Assembly: GCA_031264885.1 (NCBI GenBank)
Contig: JAISDM010000170.1
Coordinates: 1-20,777 of the forward strand
Reading direction: 5' to 3'
Source: Peptococcaceae bacterium
GTDB lineage: Bacteria; Bacillota; Peptococcia; DRI-13; UBA5745
DNA: 20,777 bases
The notes below the pieces were generated by a model, which was not told the origin of the DNA, ran no database searches, and saw only the letters and a list, made by a program, of their open reading frames with translations. The position numbers were made by a program, and so were the translations under genes. This document shows, piece by piece, positions 1-6,024 of this stretch (positions within the stretch are counted from its first letter, which is position 1; every line of letters begins with the position of its first letter).

Positions 1-128
1 CAGGCGCTTATGCCAATAAGGGATATCGCCAGCTTTTCGTAGATAATTTTACTGTAGTATATCGTGTTGCTGAAACAAAAAAGAGAGTTCTCGTGGTTAC
101 GGTTCGGTATTCGAAAAGCCAGTTTTAA
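1..128 (+). CDS. RelE/ParE-family toxin, C-terminal fragment (5' end outside window)
   Basis: The frame starting at base 3 is open from the window edge to TAA at 126-128 and gives 41 residues. They contain the segment GYRQLFVDNFTVVYRV and end in VVTVRYSKSQF. This matches the last beta strands of RelE/ParE-type toxins, where a GYR-L-VDNY-I-Y-VDE pattern is followed by a final V-I-V-RV strand. Family members are ribosome-dependent mRNA interferases or gyrase poisons, and which applies here cannot be told from the tail. The antitoxin gene usually lies just upstream, so it would be outside the window. The segment is more A+T-rich than the core operon further right, as is common for toxin-antitoxin loci. 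The call rests on a short stretch, so it is good for the superfamily but not for the subfamily. Confidence 0.65.
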   Translation, partial: GAYANKGYRQLFVDNFTVVYRVAETKKRVLVVTVRYSKSQF

Positions 129-130
129 TA

Positions 131-152
131 GATCAATGTCAGCACATTGATC
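131..152 (+). terminator. Hairpin just after the toxin gene
   Basis: GATCAATGT (131-139) and ACATTGATC (144-152) form a perfect 9-bp stem with a 4-base loop, starting two bases after the toxin stop codon. Only a short T-run (GTTTCG) follows, so it may be a weak terminator or only an mRNA 3' end hairpin. Confidence 0.4.
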
Positions 153-270
153 GTTTCGATGGTAGATTAGAAAACATATTTCTCCGTGATCATAAAAATG
201 GAATTTCGCGAATCCATCTTTCGCGATCCGCAGCCTTTTTTCAAGCCCATATACGCCAACCCTAAAGTGA

Positions 271-310
271 GAAACAGGAAGCCGCGGTTTGTACCGCGGC
301 TTCCTGTTTC
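271..310 (-). terminator. Likely terminator of the aldo/keto reductase gene
   Basis: GAAACAGGAAGCCGCGG (271-287) and its exact reverse complement (294-310) form a 17-bp stem with a 6-base loop. It lies 17 bases beyond the stop codon of the minus-strand reductase gene. Read on the minus strand, the distal arm ends in a U-rich stretch (CTGTTTCTCACTTT), which fits an intrinsic terminator although the U-run is broken. The plus strand has no T-run after the hairpin. Confidence 0.6.
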
Positions 311-327
311 CGGCATAATCGTGAATC

Positions 328-1470
328 TTACTCTACCCATCCGCTGAGGGCTTCGTGGACTGTTTTCAGATGCTTGATGATGGGAATATTCTGCGGACAT
401 TTGGTCTCGCAGGTTCCGCATTCGGCGCAGTTGGACGCGTCGGTTCCGCCTCGGGTGAGAAACATATATGTACGTTTGGACGGCTCGAAATTTTCGAACA
501 TCATGGCGGTGTTGTATCTCTGGAAAACGGCCGGAATCTGCACATTCTGCGGACATGGCAGGCAGTATTCGCAGCTGGTGCAAGGGATGGTGACTACGGA
601 TTCGTAGGCTTGTTTGATTTGCGCGAGCATGGCCAGATCCGCGTTGGAAAGATTCCCGGGCAGCATGTCCGGCTTCGAGAAGATTTCGATGTTCTCTTTC
701 AGCTGTTCCAGTGTGGTCATGCCGCTGAGTACCGTACTCACCTGGGGGAAGCCGGCCACATAACGGAAAGCCCATTCCACCGGGGGGCGCTTGACCGGCG
801 CGTCCGCGTAAATTTGATTCACCGCTTTGCTGCCCGCGGCCAGGTTGCCGCCCCGCAACGGTTCCATGATCACGAGGGCGACCCCTCTTTCGCCCGCCAG
901 TTCCAGTCCTTTGGCCGTCACCTCGCGGTCTGTGTCGAGGAAATTATGCTGCACCTGACACATATCCCAGTTATAGGAGGTCAAAATCTCGTGGAAAGAG
1001 TCATAGTTGCCGTGATAGGAAAAACCGATGGCCTTGATCAGTCCCTCTTCGCGGAATTTCTCATATTCTTTGAGGATTGCGCGTTCTTTAATTTCCGGCC
1101 AGATGCCTGCGCCGATGCCGTGGATCAGGTACACATCCAGGTAATCGGTGCGCAGTTTCTTCAAGGTGTTTTCCAGGTTTTTGCGAATCGCGGCCTGATC
1201 GGTCATCACTCCGAGAGGCTGCTTTGTGGCGATTTTTATCTTTTTGCGGCGCTCGCCTTCTACGGCTTCGCCCAGGATTTCCTCACTGGCGCGGTTGTGG
1301 TAGCCATACGCGGAATCGAAATAACTGACGCCGTGATCCACGGCATAGCGGATGAGTTCATAGGCTTTCTCACGGTGGACTGTCCCGTCCGCTAAACGGG
1401 GCAGGCGCATACAACCCATACCCAGCAGCGACACATCGTAACCTGTCTTTCCATAATGACGTTTTTGCAT
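328..1470 (-). CDS. Aldo/keto reductase with C-terminal 4Fe-4S domain
   Basis: The 380-residue protein has an aldo/keto reductase barrel (about 1-265) with the expected catalytic tetrad: Asp52 and Tyr57 in FDSAYGYH, Lys83 in ATKQ, and His117 in YLIHGIG. The C-terminal part (about 290-380) holds two cysteine clusters, Cys297/300/303/306 and Cys348/351/354/358. Both are ferredoxin-like, and the second has the CxxCxxCxxxCP form. This is the architecture of the fused reductase-ferredoxin proteins common in anaerobic Firmicutes and methanogens. They are presumed NAD(P)H- or ferredoxin-linked carbonyl reductases of unknown substrate, probably cytosolic. AAAGGAGGA at 1478-1486 precedes the ATG at a good distance. 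The gene has its own promoter and a downstream hairpin, so it looks monocistronic. The family call is very safe; the substrate is unknown. Confidence 0.93.
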   Translation of the reverse strand: MQKRHYGKTGYDVSLLGMGCMRLPRLADGTVHREKAYELIRYAVDHGVSYFDSAYGYHNRASEEILGEAVEGERRKKIKIATKQPLGVMTDQAAIRKNLENTLKKLRTDYLDVYLIHGIGAGIWPEIKERAILKEYEKFREEGLIKAIGFSYHGNYDSFHEILTSYNWDMCQVQHNFLDTDREVTAKGLELAGERGVALVIMEPLRGGNLAAGSKAVNQIYADAPVKRPPVEWAFRYVAGFPQVSTVLSGMTTLEQLKENIEIFSKPDMLPGNLSNADLAMLAQIKQAYESVVTIPCTSCEYCLPCPQNVQIPAVFQRYNTAMMFENFEPSKRTYMFLTRGGTDASNCAECGTCETKCPQNIPIIKHLKTVHEALSGWVE

Positions 1471-1563
1471 TTTTTCTTCCTCCTTTGATTCGGCTCATAC
1501 GTCGATTCGCCGCTCCGGCGTCCGGGGCGGCTTGCTGAAACTGACGGAACAAATGATGAGTAT

Positions 1564-1592
1564 ATTGTATCCTTCACGGCGGAAAGTGGCAA
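1564..1592 (-). promoter_or_regulatory. Sigma-A promoter of the aldo/keto reductase gene
   Basis: On the minus strand TTGCCA (1587-1592) and TACAAT (1564-1569) are separated by exactly 17 bp. The predicted start site lies about 85 bases before the ATG at 1470. Both hexamers match the vegetative consensus in five of six positions. Confidence 0.7.
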
Positions 1593-1715
1593 GAAAAATC
1601 TTTTTCCGGACGGGCCCGGGCGTGTGATATAATGTGACTACTCAGGGGTAGGGTACCCCCCCCTCTCGCAAATCAAGTGTTTATTCAGGGGGCCGTTAGG
1701 GCGACGTCATATCCC

Positions 1716-1790
1716 GTCATTCCGGCTTTATGCCGGAATCCACTCTCTTGTTCATCAACTTTTTGGATTCCGGGACAAGCCCGGAATGAC
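1716..1790. repeat. REP-like palindromic intergenic element
   Basis: The ends are perfect 10-bp inverted repeats, GTCATTCCGG (1716-1725) and CCGGAATGAC (1781-1790). Inside, each half folds on its own: ATTCCGGC/GCCGGAAT with a 5-base loop (1719-1739), and ATTCCGGG/CCCGGAAT with a 5-base loop (1767-1787). GGAATCCA (1735-1742) also pairs with TGGATTCC (1764-1771), so the whole unit could form one long cruciform. A third arm-like piece, GCCGGAATGA, follows at 1801-1810. Elements with this GTCATTCC...GGAATGAC form are dispersed in many bacterial genomes; the copy number here cannot be known from one window. Confidence 0.7.
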
Positions 1791-1839
1791 AAGACGCAGC
1801 GCCGGAATGATGGGGACAGGGCATTTGTGGCGCGATGGT

Positions 1840-1857
1840 GAAAATTTACAAATTTTC
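1840..1857. promoter_or_regulatory. 18-bp operator-like palindrome upstream of the small gene pair
   Basis: GAAAATTT (1840-1847) and AAATTTTC (1850-1857) are exact inverted repeats around a 2-base centre. It lies about 60 bases before the ATG at 1916 and overlaps or precedes the candidate promoter elements, a position typical of a repressor or activator site. No regulator gene is adjacent. Confidence 0.35.
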
Positions 1858-1868
1858 CTGATAGCCTT

Positions 1869-1897
1869 TTGATGGTAAATGAGATATACTTTAGAAT
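1869..1897 (+). promoter_or_regulatory. Candidate promoter for the small gene pair
   Basis: TTGATG (1869-1874) and TAGAAT (1892-1897) are 17 bp apart. Transcription from here would start near 1904, inside the AAGGAGG ribosome binding site (1900-1906), which would damage it. An alternative is TTTACA (1845-1850) with TTTGAT (1868-1873), also at 17 bp, which leaves the ribosome binding site intact. Which pair is used cannot be decided by eye. Confidence 0.35.
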
Positions 1898-1915
1898 ACA
1901 AGGAGGTTGATTTTT

Positions 1916-2092
1916 ATGATCGCGTTAGATCAATTCTTGAAGGGCGCCGCTCGATCTTTTGATATTGGCGCGGTTTTGTCTTCTTATGACCGGGACATGG
2001 AAGCCGATCAGGCGGATTTCGAGGCGCTTAAATCGGACTGGGAACAAGTCGGCCTGGATTTGTATAAGGCGATAGCGGATTATGAGCAGTAG
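1916..2092 (+). CDS. Small acidic protein of unknown function, upstream of a DUF2335 gene
   Basis: The 58-residue product is rich in Asp and Glu and looks mainly helical (for example SSYDRDMEADQADFEALKSD), with no membrane segment or cysteines. I do not recognise it with confidence. A TTG codon at 1907 is in frame, but AAGGAGG ends at 1906, directly against it. The ATG at 1916 sits nine bases after the Shine-Dalgarno sequence and is the better start. The stop codon lies inside the next gene, with an 11-base overlap (2082-2092), so the two are probably translationally coupled and may act together. That partnership is inferred from context only. Confidence 0.65.
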   Translation: MIALDQFLKGAARSFDIGAVLSSYDRDMEADQADFEALKSDWEQVGLDLYKAIADYEQ

Positions 2093-2513
2093 CAAACGAC
2101 AAAACACTGATGTAATTAAGCATGATCAACGAGTACCCGATAATCGAACTCAAGGGGTACTGTATAGTCATATCCACAGTGGGCCTTTGCCTTCCCCGGA
2201 AATATTGCAAGGGTATGAATCTGTTTTACCGGGAGCCGCCGATAGAATTATTGCGATGGCGGAGAAACAGGCCCAACACAGGCAGGAGATTGAAAAAATT
2301 GCCTATAGATCAGAATCCAGAAACAGTTTTACCGGAGTTGTTATGGCGGGGGCTGTTGTGGTTTTGATCAGCGTTCCTGCCATTCTCTCCGGTAACGCTG
2401 TAATTGCCGGACTGTTGGGCAGCGCAGGGTTGGTTGGCCTAGCCGGAGCATTCATTTATGGGACTCGCGCCCAGCAAAAGCAAAAACAAAAACAAGTTCC
2501 AAAGGAACCATGA
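2082..2513 (+). CDS. DUF2335-family predicted membrane protein
   Basis: The 143-residue protein has a variable N-terminus (1-30), a conserved-looking soluble stretch (about 32-71) with HSGPLPSPEIL, then YESVLPGAADRI and MAEKQAQHRQEIE. Two hydrophobic helices follow (about 82-103 and 106-127), and it ends in a short basic, Gln/Lys-rich tail. The order 'SGPLP-PE-L--YE--LPGAADRI--MAEKQ--HR' followed by a two-helix hairpin is what I know of the DUF2335 family, whose function is undetermined and which is often found in accessory or prophage-like regions. The ATG lies inside the end of the preceding small gene and has only a weak ribosome binding site, which fits coupled translation. No terminator is visible after it, so readthrough into the dehydrogenase gene 53 bases further on is possible. 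Confidence 0.75.
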   Translation: MSSSKRQNTDVIKHDQRVPDNRTQGVLYSHIHSGPLPSPEILQGYESVLPGAADRIIAMAEKQAQHRQEIEKIAYRSESRNSFTGVVMAGAVVVLISVPAILSGNAVIAGLLGSAGLVGLAGAFIYGTRAQQKQKQKQVPKEP

Positions 2514-2566
2514 GTCCTATTTCAGTAATGTCGTTGCGGCGCGCAAAATGAGAAAGGGTGTGTATC

Positions 2567-3736
2567 ATGAACGATTTCGTTTATAATGTGCCTGTGAAGG
2601 TTTATTTTGGAAAGGATCAATTGGGGAATCTCGGGCCGGAACTGAAGAAATACGGCAAACGTGTGCTGATGACTTATGGCGGCGGTTCGATCAAGAAGAT
2701 CGGGCTGTATGACCGGATCGTGGCTGAGATCGCGAAGGCGGGGCTGGAGCTGTTTGAGCTTTCCGGCATTGAGCCGAATCCGCGGGTGACTTCGGTCAAT
2801 GAGGGGGCGCGGATCTGTAAGGATAAGAAGATCGACGTGCTGCTGGCCGTGGGCGGCGGTTCCACCATCGACGCTACGAAGTTCATTGGCGCGGGCGCCT
2901 GTTATGATGGGGACGCGTGGGATTTTTTCTCCGGCAAAGGGCAGATCACCGACAGTCTGCCGATTGTGACTGTGCTCACCTTGGCGGCGACCGGGTCGGA
3001 AATGGACGCGGGCGGGGTAATCAGCAATATGGACACTAGGGAGAAGTACGCGGCGGGTCATCCCTCTCTCTTGCCCCGGGTCTCTTTTCTGGATCCCACC
3101 GTTACATATTCGGTCAGCGCCTACCAGACCGCTTGCGGCGCGGCGGATATTATTTCGCATATTCTGGAAGTCTATTTTAATATGGATCCGGATTTGTACA
3201 TGCTGGACTGCGTAATGGAGGGGCTTCTGAAGACGGTGGTCAAGTACGCGCCTGTGGCGCTGCGGGAGCCGGATAACTATGAGGCCCGCGCCAATCTCAT
3301 GTGGGCGTCCTCCTGGGCGATCAACGGGTTCATTGACGGCGGGAAAGCGTCCCAGGCGTGGAGCTGTCACCCGATCGAGCATGAACTGTCCGCGTTTTAT
3401 GATATGACGCACGGTTTGGGCCTTGCCATTCTGACGCCGCGCTGGATGGAGTACACGCTGGACGAATTGACGGCGCCCAGGTTCCGTCAGTTTGCCTGTA
3501 ACGTATTTGGCGTGGATCAGAACATGGAACCGATGGCCGCGGCGAAAAAAGGCATTGAGACGCTGGCGGAATTTTTCTTCGGCGCCCTCGGTTTGAAGCG
3601 CAGTCTGACGGAAGCCGGCGTTGACGATACGCATTTCAGCCTCATGGCGAAGAAAGCCTGCGGCGGCGGTGTGCTCGCGGGTTTCAAGCCGCTGCGTCAG
3701 GAGGACATCGAGAAGATTTTTAGAATGTGCCTGTGA
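2567..3736 (+). CDS. Iron-containing alcohol dehydrogenase (butanol dehydrogenase type)
   Basis: The 389-residue protein belongs to the group III, Fe-dependent alcohol dehydrogenases and is close in layout to the NADPH-dependent butanol dehydrogenase and YugJ/YugK branch. The N-terminal nucleotide-binding half has YGGGS (37-41) and GGGSTIDATK (96-105). The metal-binding half has the four expected ligands: Asp194 and His198 (ADIISHILE), His268 (SCHPIEHE) and His282 (YDMTHGLG). Likely role: reversible reduction of an aldehyde such as butanal to the alcohol during fermentation, in the cytosol. An in-frame GTG lies at 2558, but the ATG at 2567 is better spaced from AAAGGG (2553-2558). No promoter was found in the 53 bases before it. 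The exact substrate and cofactor cannot be read from sequence alone. Confidence 0.93.
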   Translation: MNDFVYNVPVKVYFGKDQLGNLGPELKKYGKRVLMTYGGGSIKKIGLYDRIVAEIAKAGLELFELSGIEPNPRVTSVNEGARICKDKKIDVLLAVGGGSTIDATKFIGAGACYDGDAWDFFSGKGQITDSLPIVTVLTLAATGSEMDAGGVISNMDTREKYAAGHPSLLPRVSFLDPTVTYSVSAYQTACGAADIISHILEVYFNMDPDLYMLDCVMEGLLKTVVKYAPVALREPDNYEARANLMWASSWAINGFIDGGKASQAWSCHPIEHELSAFYDMTHGLGLAILTPRWMEYTLDELTAPRFRQFACNVFGVDQNMEPMAAAKKGIETLAEFFFGALGLKRSLTEAGVDDTHFSLMAKKACGGGVLAGFKPLRQEDIEKIFRMCL

Positions 3737-3761
3737 GTTAGCGCGAATCGCAGTTTTATGG

Positions 3762-3790
3762 TTGCAAAGGGGCGCGGCCTGTGTTATACT
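3762..3790 (+). promoter_or_regulatory. Strong sigma-A promoter of the rimP-nusA-infB operon
   Basis: TTGCAA (3762-3767), a 17-bp spacer and TATACT (3785-3790). A TG dinucleotide at 3782-3783 also forms an extended -10 (TGTTATACT). Transcription should start near 3796-3797, giving a leader of about 90 bases before rimP. Confidence 0.8.
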
Positions 3791-3820
3791 GATGGCGAAG
3801 CGGAGGTTGTGATTGAGGTG

Positions 3821-3850
3821 AGAGTGGGTTGTGCCCACTCTTTCTGTTAT
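3821..3850 (+). promoter_or_regulatory. Leader hairpin before rimP, possible attenuator
   Basis: AGAGTGGG (3821-3828) and CCCACTCT (3834-3841) form a perfect 8-bp stem with a 5-base loop, followed by an interrupted U-rich stretch (TTCTGTTAT). It lies in the untranslated leader, 46 bases before the rimP start. In Bacillus subtilis the corresponding ylxS-nusA leader carries a NusA-dependent terminator through which NusA limits its own operon. A weak terminator with a poor U-run, as here, fits that role. This is an analogy, not proof. Confidence 0.5.
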
Positions 3851-3887
3851 GACTGAAATACATGAGCGATGAACCGGGGAGGCTGCC

Positions 3888-4349
3888 GTGGAGAAAGCAA
3901 AGATGCTTGAACTCATTCAGGAGGAGAGTTTGCCCTTGCTTGAAGGTATGGGCTATGAGCTTGTGGATTTGGAATTTGTGAAAGAAGGAGCCAATTGGTA
4001 CCTGCGGCTGTATATAGATAAAGAACCCGGCGTGGATCTGGACGACTGCGAGAAAGTCAGCCGCGGCCTGTCGGCGGTTTTGGACCGGAAGGATTGGATC
4101 TCCGTGCCTTATTTTTTGGAGGTGTCCTCCCCGGGGATCGAAAGGGTGCTGAAAAAGGACAAGGACTGGATTCGCTTCAAAGGCGCGCCGGTCAACGTGC
4201 ATCTGTTTGCCGCCATTGAAGGCAGGAAGGTGTATCAAGGCGCGTTAGGCGAAGTCAGTGATCAGGAATTGTGTTTGACTGCCGGCGATCGGGAAATTCG
4301 CCTGCCGAGGGATCAGATTACCCTGGTTCGGTTAGCTTGGGAAGCTTAG
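3888..4349 (+). CDS. rimP: Ribosome maturation factor RimP
   Basis: The 153-residue protein assists late maturation of the 30S ribosomal subunit in the cytosol. Family features are visible: an N-terminal alpha/beta domain with GYELVDLEFVKEG and LRLYIDK (about 22-45), then the signature YFLEVSSPGIER (about 75-86) and a small C-terminal SH3-like barrel. The length is normal for the family. The start is GTG at 3888, set by a clear GGGGAGG at 3876-3882 five bases upstream. It is the first gene of the operon and nusA follows after 27 bases, the usual Firmicutes arrangement. Regulation is probably through the promoter at 3762 and the leader hairpin. Confidence 0.97.
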   Translation: MEKAKMLELIQEESLPLLEGMGYELVDLEFVKEGANWYLRLYIDKEPGVDLDDCEKVSRGLSAVLDRKDWISVPYFLEVSSPGIERVLKKDKDWIRFKGAPVNVHLFAAIEGRKVYQGALGEVSDQELCLTAGDREIRLPRDQITLVRLAWEA

Positions 4350-4376
4350 GACTCGTTAAGGAGGGAAACGAACGAG

Positions 4377-5429
4377 ATGAATATGGAATTGGTGGAAGCC
4401 CTGCGGGATCTGGAAAAAGAACGGGGAGTCAACGCGGATGTATTAATAGAGGCGATTGAAGCGGCTTTGATTTCCGCCTACAAGAAAAATTTCGGCGCGA
4501 TGCAGAATGTCCGCGCCTATTGCGACCGGTCCACAGGCGAGATCAAGGTTTTTTCACAAAGAACCGTCGTAGATGAGCCCGACGACCTTCGTTCGGAGAT
4601 TTCTCTGGAGGAAGCGCGCCTGCTCAGCCCGAATTATGAGCTGGAGGATGTGGTGGAAACAGAAGTCACACCCAAGAATTTTGGCCGCATCGCCGCTCAG
4701 ACGGCAAAGCAAGTGGTGGTTCAGAGGATTCGCGAAGCGGAACGCGAGTTGGTCTTTGACGAGTTTTCGAATCGAAAAGGAGATATCATTACCGGGGTCG
4801 TATATAGACATGAGAACAAAACCATCTTGATCGACTTGGGAAAAACCGAGGTCGTTCTGGGGCCGAACGAGCAGATGCCCGGCGAGACATATAATCAGGG
4901 AGACCGGATCAAGGCGTACATCATTGATGTGAAGAAGACCACCAAGGGCCCTCAAATTATGGTGTCCAGAACCCATCCGGGTTTTTTGGAGCGTTTGTTC
5001 GAGCTGGAAGTGCCGGAAATCCAGGACGGCGTTGTGGAAGTCCGCTCCGTCGCCCGGGAAGCCGGGTCTCGGTCAAAAATCGCGGTTCATTCCGTCAATG
5101 AAAACGTGGATCCGTTAGGATCTTGCGTGGGGCCGAAAGGCATGCGGGTACAGGCGGTCGTCAACGAGCTCAGAGGAGAAAAAATCGACATTGTGAAATG
5201 GAGTCCGGAGCCTGAGAAATTCATCGCCAACGCCTTGAGTCCCGCCAAGGTGGTGTCGGTGGAGATTTTTGCCGAAGAGAAGCTGGGCAAGGTCGTCGTC
5301 CCGGATTATCAACTATCCCTGGCCATTGGGAAAGAGGGACAGAACGCGAGGCTGGCGGCCAAACTGACGGGATGGAAAATTGACATCAAGAGCGAATCTC
5401 AGGCGGCTGGCGAGCCGGAACCGGAATAG
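4377..5429 (+). CDS. nusA: Transcription termination/antitermination factor NusA
   Basis: The 350-residue protein binds RNA polymerase and nascent RNA and modulates pausing, termination and antitermination. Domains in order: N-terminal polymerase-binding domain (about 1-130), S1 domain (about 135-200, with GDIITGVVYR and DLGKTEVVL), and two KH domains (about 205-345, with VGPKGMRVQAV and AIGKEGQNARLAAK). It ends soon after KH2 with an acidic tail and lacks the acidic repeats of the E. coli protein, as in other Firmicutes. AAGGAGGG at 4358-4365 supports the ATG at 4377, and a second ATG at 4383 is further from it. The gene ends 8 bases before rnpM. It may regulate its own operon through the leader at 3821. 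Confidence 0.97.
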   Translation: MNMELVEALRDLEKERGVNADVLIEAIEAALISAYKKNFGAMQNVRAYCDRSTGEIKVFSQRTVVDEPDDLRSEISLEEARLLSPNYELEDVVETEVTPKNFGRIAAQTAKQVVVQRIREAERELVFDEFSNRKGDIITGVVYRHENKTILIDLGKTEVVLGPNEQMPGETYNQGDRIKAYIIDVKKTTKGPQIMVSRTHPGFLERLFELEVPEIQDGVVEVRSVAREAGSRSKIAVHSVNENVDPLGSCVGPKGMRVQAVVNELRGEKIDIVKWSPEPEKFIANALSPAKVVSVEIFAEEKLGKVVVPDYQLSLAIGKEGQNARLAAKLTGWKIDIKSESQAAGEPEPE

Positions 5430-5437
5430 GAGGGGCG

Positions 5438-5716
5438 ATGCGAAAGACGCCTCAGAGAATGTGCGCCGGATGCCGGCAGATGAAGGATAAGAAGGAGCTG
5501 GTCCGGATCGTCAGAACGCCGGAAGGGGAAGTCCTCATGGATTCCACCGGGAAACAATCCGGAAGAGGGGTCTATCTCTGCCGTGATCTTAAATGTCTGG
5601 AGCAGGCGGAAAAAGGCCGGCGGCTGGAAAAAAGCCTGAGCCATCCCGTATCCGTGGAAGTCAAGGAAGCCTTAAAAGAGGCTTTAAAGGAAGCGTCAGA
5701 TGGACGTTCATCCTAA
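5438..5716 (+). CDS. rnpM: YlxR-family RNA-binding protein, RNase P modulator RnpM
   Basis: A 92-residue basic protein with the family signature MCAGCR near residues 8-13 and GRGVYLCRD at about 43-51, followed by another Cys. The family (YlxR, DUF448) binds RNA, and in Bacillus subtilis it has been reported to bind and modulate RNase P. The length is typical and the C-terminus is a charged helix rich in Lys and Glu. The start lies right after AGGAGG, 8 bases after the nusA stop. Its last 17 bases overlap the ylxQ gene, so translation of the two is probably coupled. Nothing is unusual in it. Confidence 0.93.
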   Translation: MRKTPQRMCAGCRQMKDKKELVRIVRTPEGEVLMDSTGKQSGRGVYLCRDLKCLEQAEKGRRLEKSLSHPVSVEVKEALKEALKEASDGRSS

Positions 5717-6020
5717 GGCCGCCGCGATGCTGGGCTTCGCCAGAAGGAGCAGACATTTGATTTTGGGAGAACTCGCCCTGGAGCAGGGCATTAAGAGCAA
5801 GCGGGCTCAATTGGTGATATTGGCGGAAGATGTGGTACCCAGAAAGAAAGAGGCTTTGGGGCAATGGTGCCGGAGCGCCGGAATTCCGTTTTTGATCCTG
5901 GGAACGAAAGAAACGTACGCCCGGATCTTCAATATACAGCCTCAGGGCTTCATCGGAGTGACTGATCTCCAGATGGCCCAGGCTATTTTAGGAACTGTCA
6001 ATAAATACAGTTGGAGGTGA
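5700..6020 (+). CDS. ylxQ: L7Ae-family K-turn RNA-binding protein YlxQ
   Basis: A 106-residue protein of the L7Ae/L30e/S12e/Gadd45 superfamily. Recognisable parts are LGFARRSRHLILGEL near the N-terminus, LVILAEDVV, the Ile-Pro-rich stretch GIPFLILGTKE, and a C-terminal helix. Homologues bind kink-turn RNA motifs; the cellular role of YlxQ is not settled. It starts 17 bases inside the end of rnpM, downstream of AAAGGAA, and stops four bases before infB, so it is embedded in the operon in its usual place. Confidence 0.93.
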   Translation: MDVHPKAAAMLGFARRSRHLILGELALEQGIKSKRAQLVILAEDVVPRKKEALGQWCRSAGIPFLILGTKETYARIFNIQPQGFIGVTDLQMAQAILGTVNKYSWR

Positions 6021-6024
6021 TTGA

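Larger units (their letters stand above)
1471..1915. other. Gene-free region of 445 bp between divergent genes
   Basis: No convincing coding sequence was seen. From left to right it holds the ribosome binding site and promoter of the minus-strand reductase gene, an isolated extended -10 on the plus strand (TGATATAAT, 1625-1633, no good -35), a C-rich run preceded by a small GGGGTA/TACCCC inverted repeat (1645-1659), a palindromic repeat element (1716-1790) with a partial extra arm (about 1801-1810), an 18-bp operator-like palindrome (1840-1857), and candidate promoter elements for the small gene at 1916. Confidence 0.6.

Noticed and set aside
206..226. Small inverted repeat TCGCGAA/TTCGCGA left of the main terminator hairpin
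   Set aside because: The 7-bp stem with a 7-base loop lacks an adjacent T-run and is not linked to any gene end. It is probably incidental.
355..1395. Plus-strand open frame of 346 codons opposite the aldo/keto reductase
   Set aside because: It is a Phe/His/Gly-rich shadow without a ribosome binding site, and the minus-strand reductase is certain.
1728..1790. Short open frame of about 19 codons within the palindromic element
   Set aside because: It starts at an ATG inside a hairpin, has no ribosome binding site, and is best explained as chance within the repeat.
3849..3872. Seven-codon open frame in the rimP leader, considered as a leader peptide
   Set aside because: It has no ribosome binding site, no runs of regulatory codons, and no alternative structures tied to it.
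2522..3916. Antisense open frame of 464 codons opposite the alcohol dehydrogenase and the start of rimP
   Set aside because: It runs across a gene, a promoter and another gene start, and the protein has no motif. The alcohol dehydrogenase has all its metal ligands.
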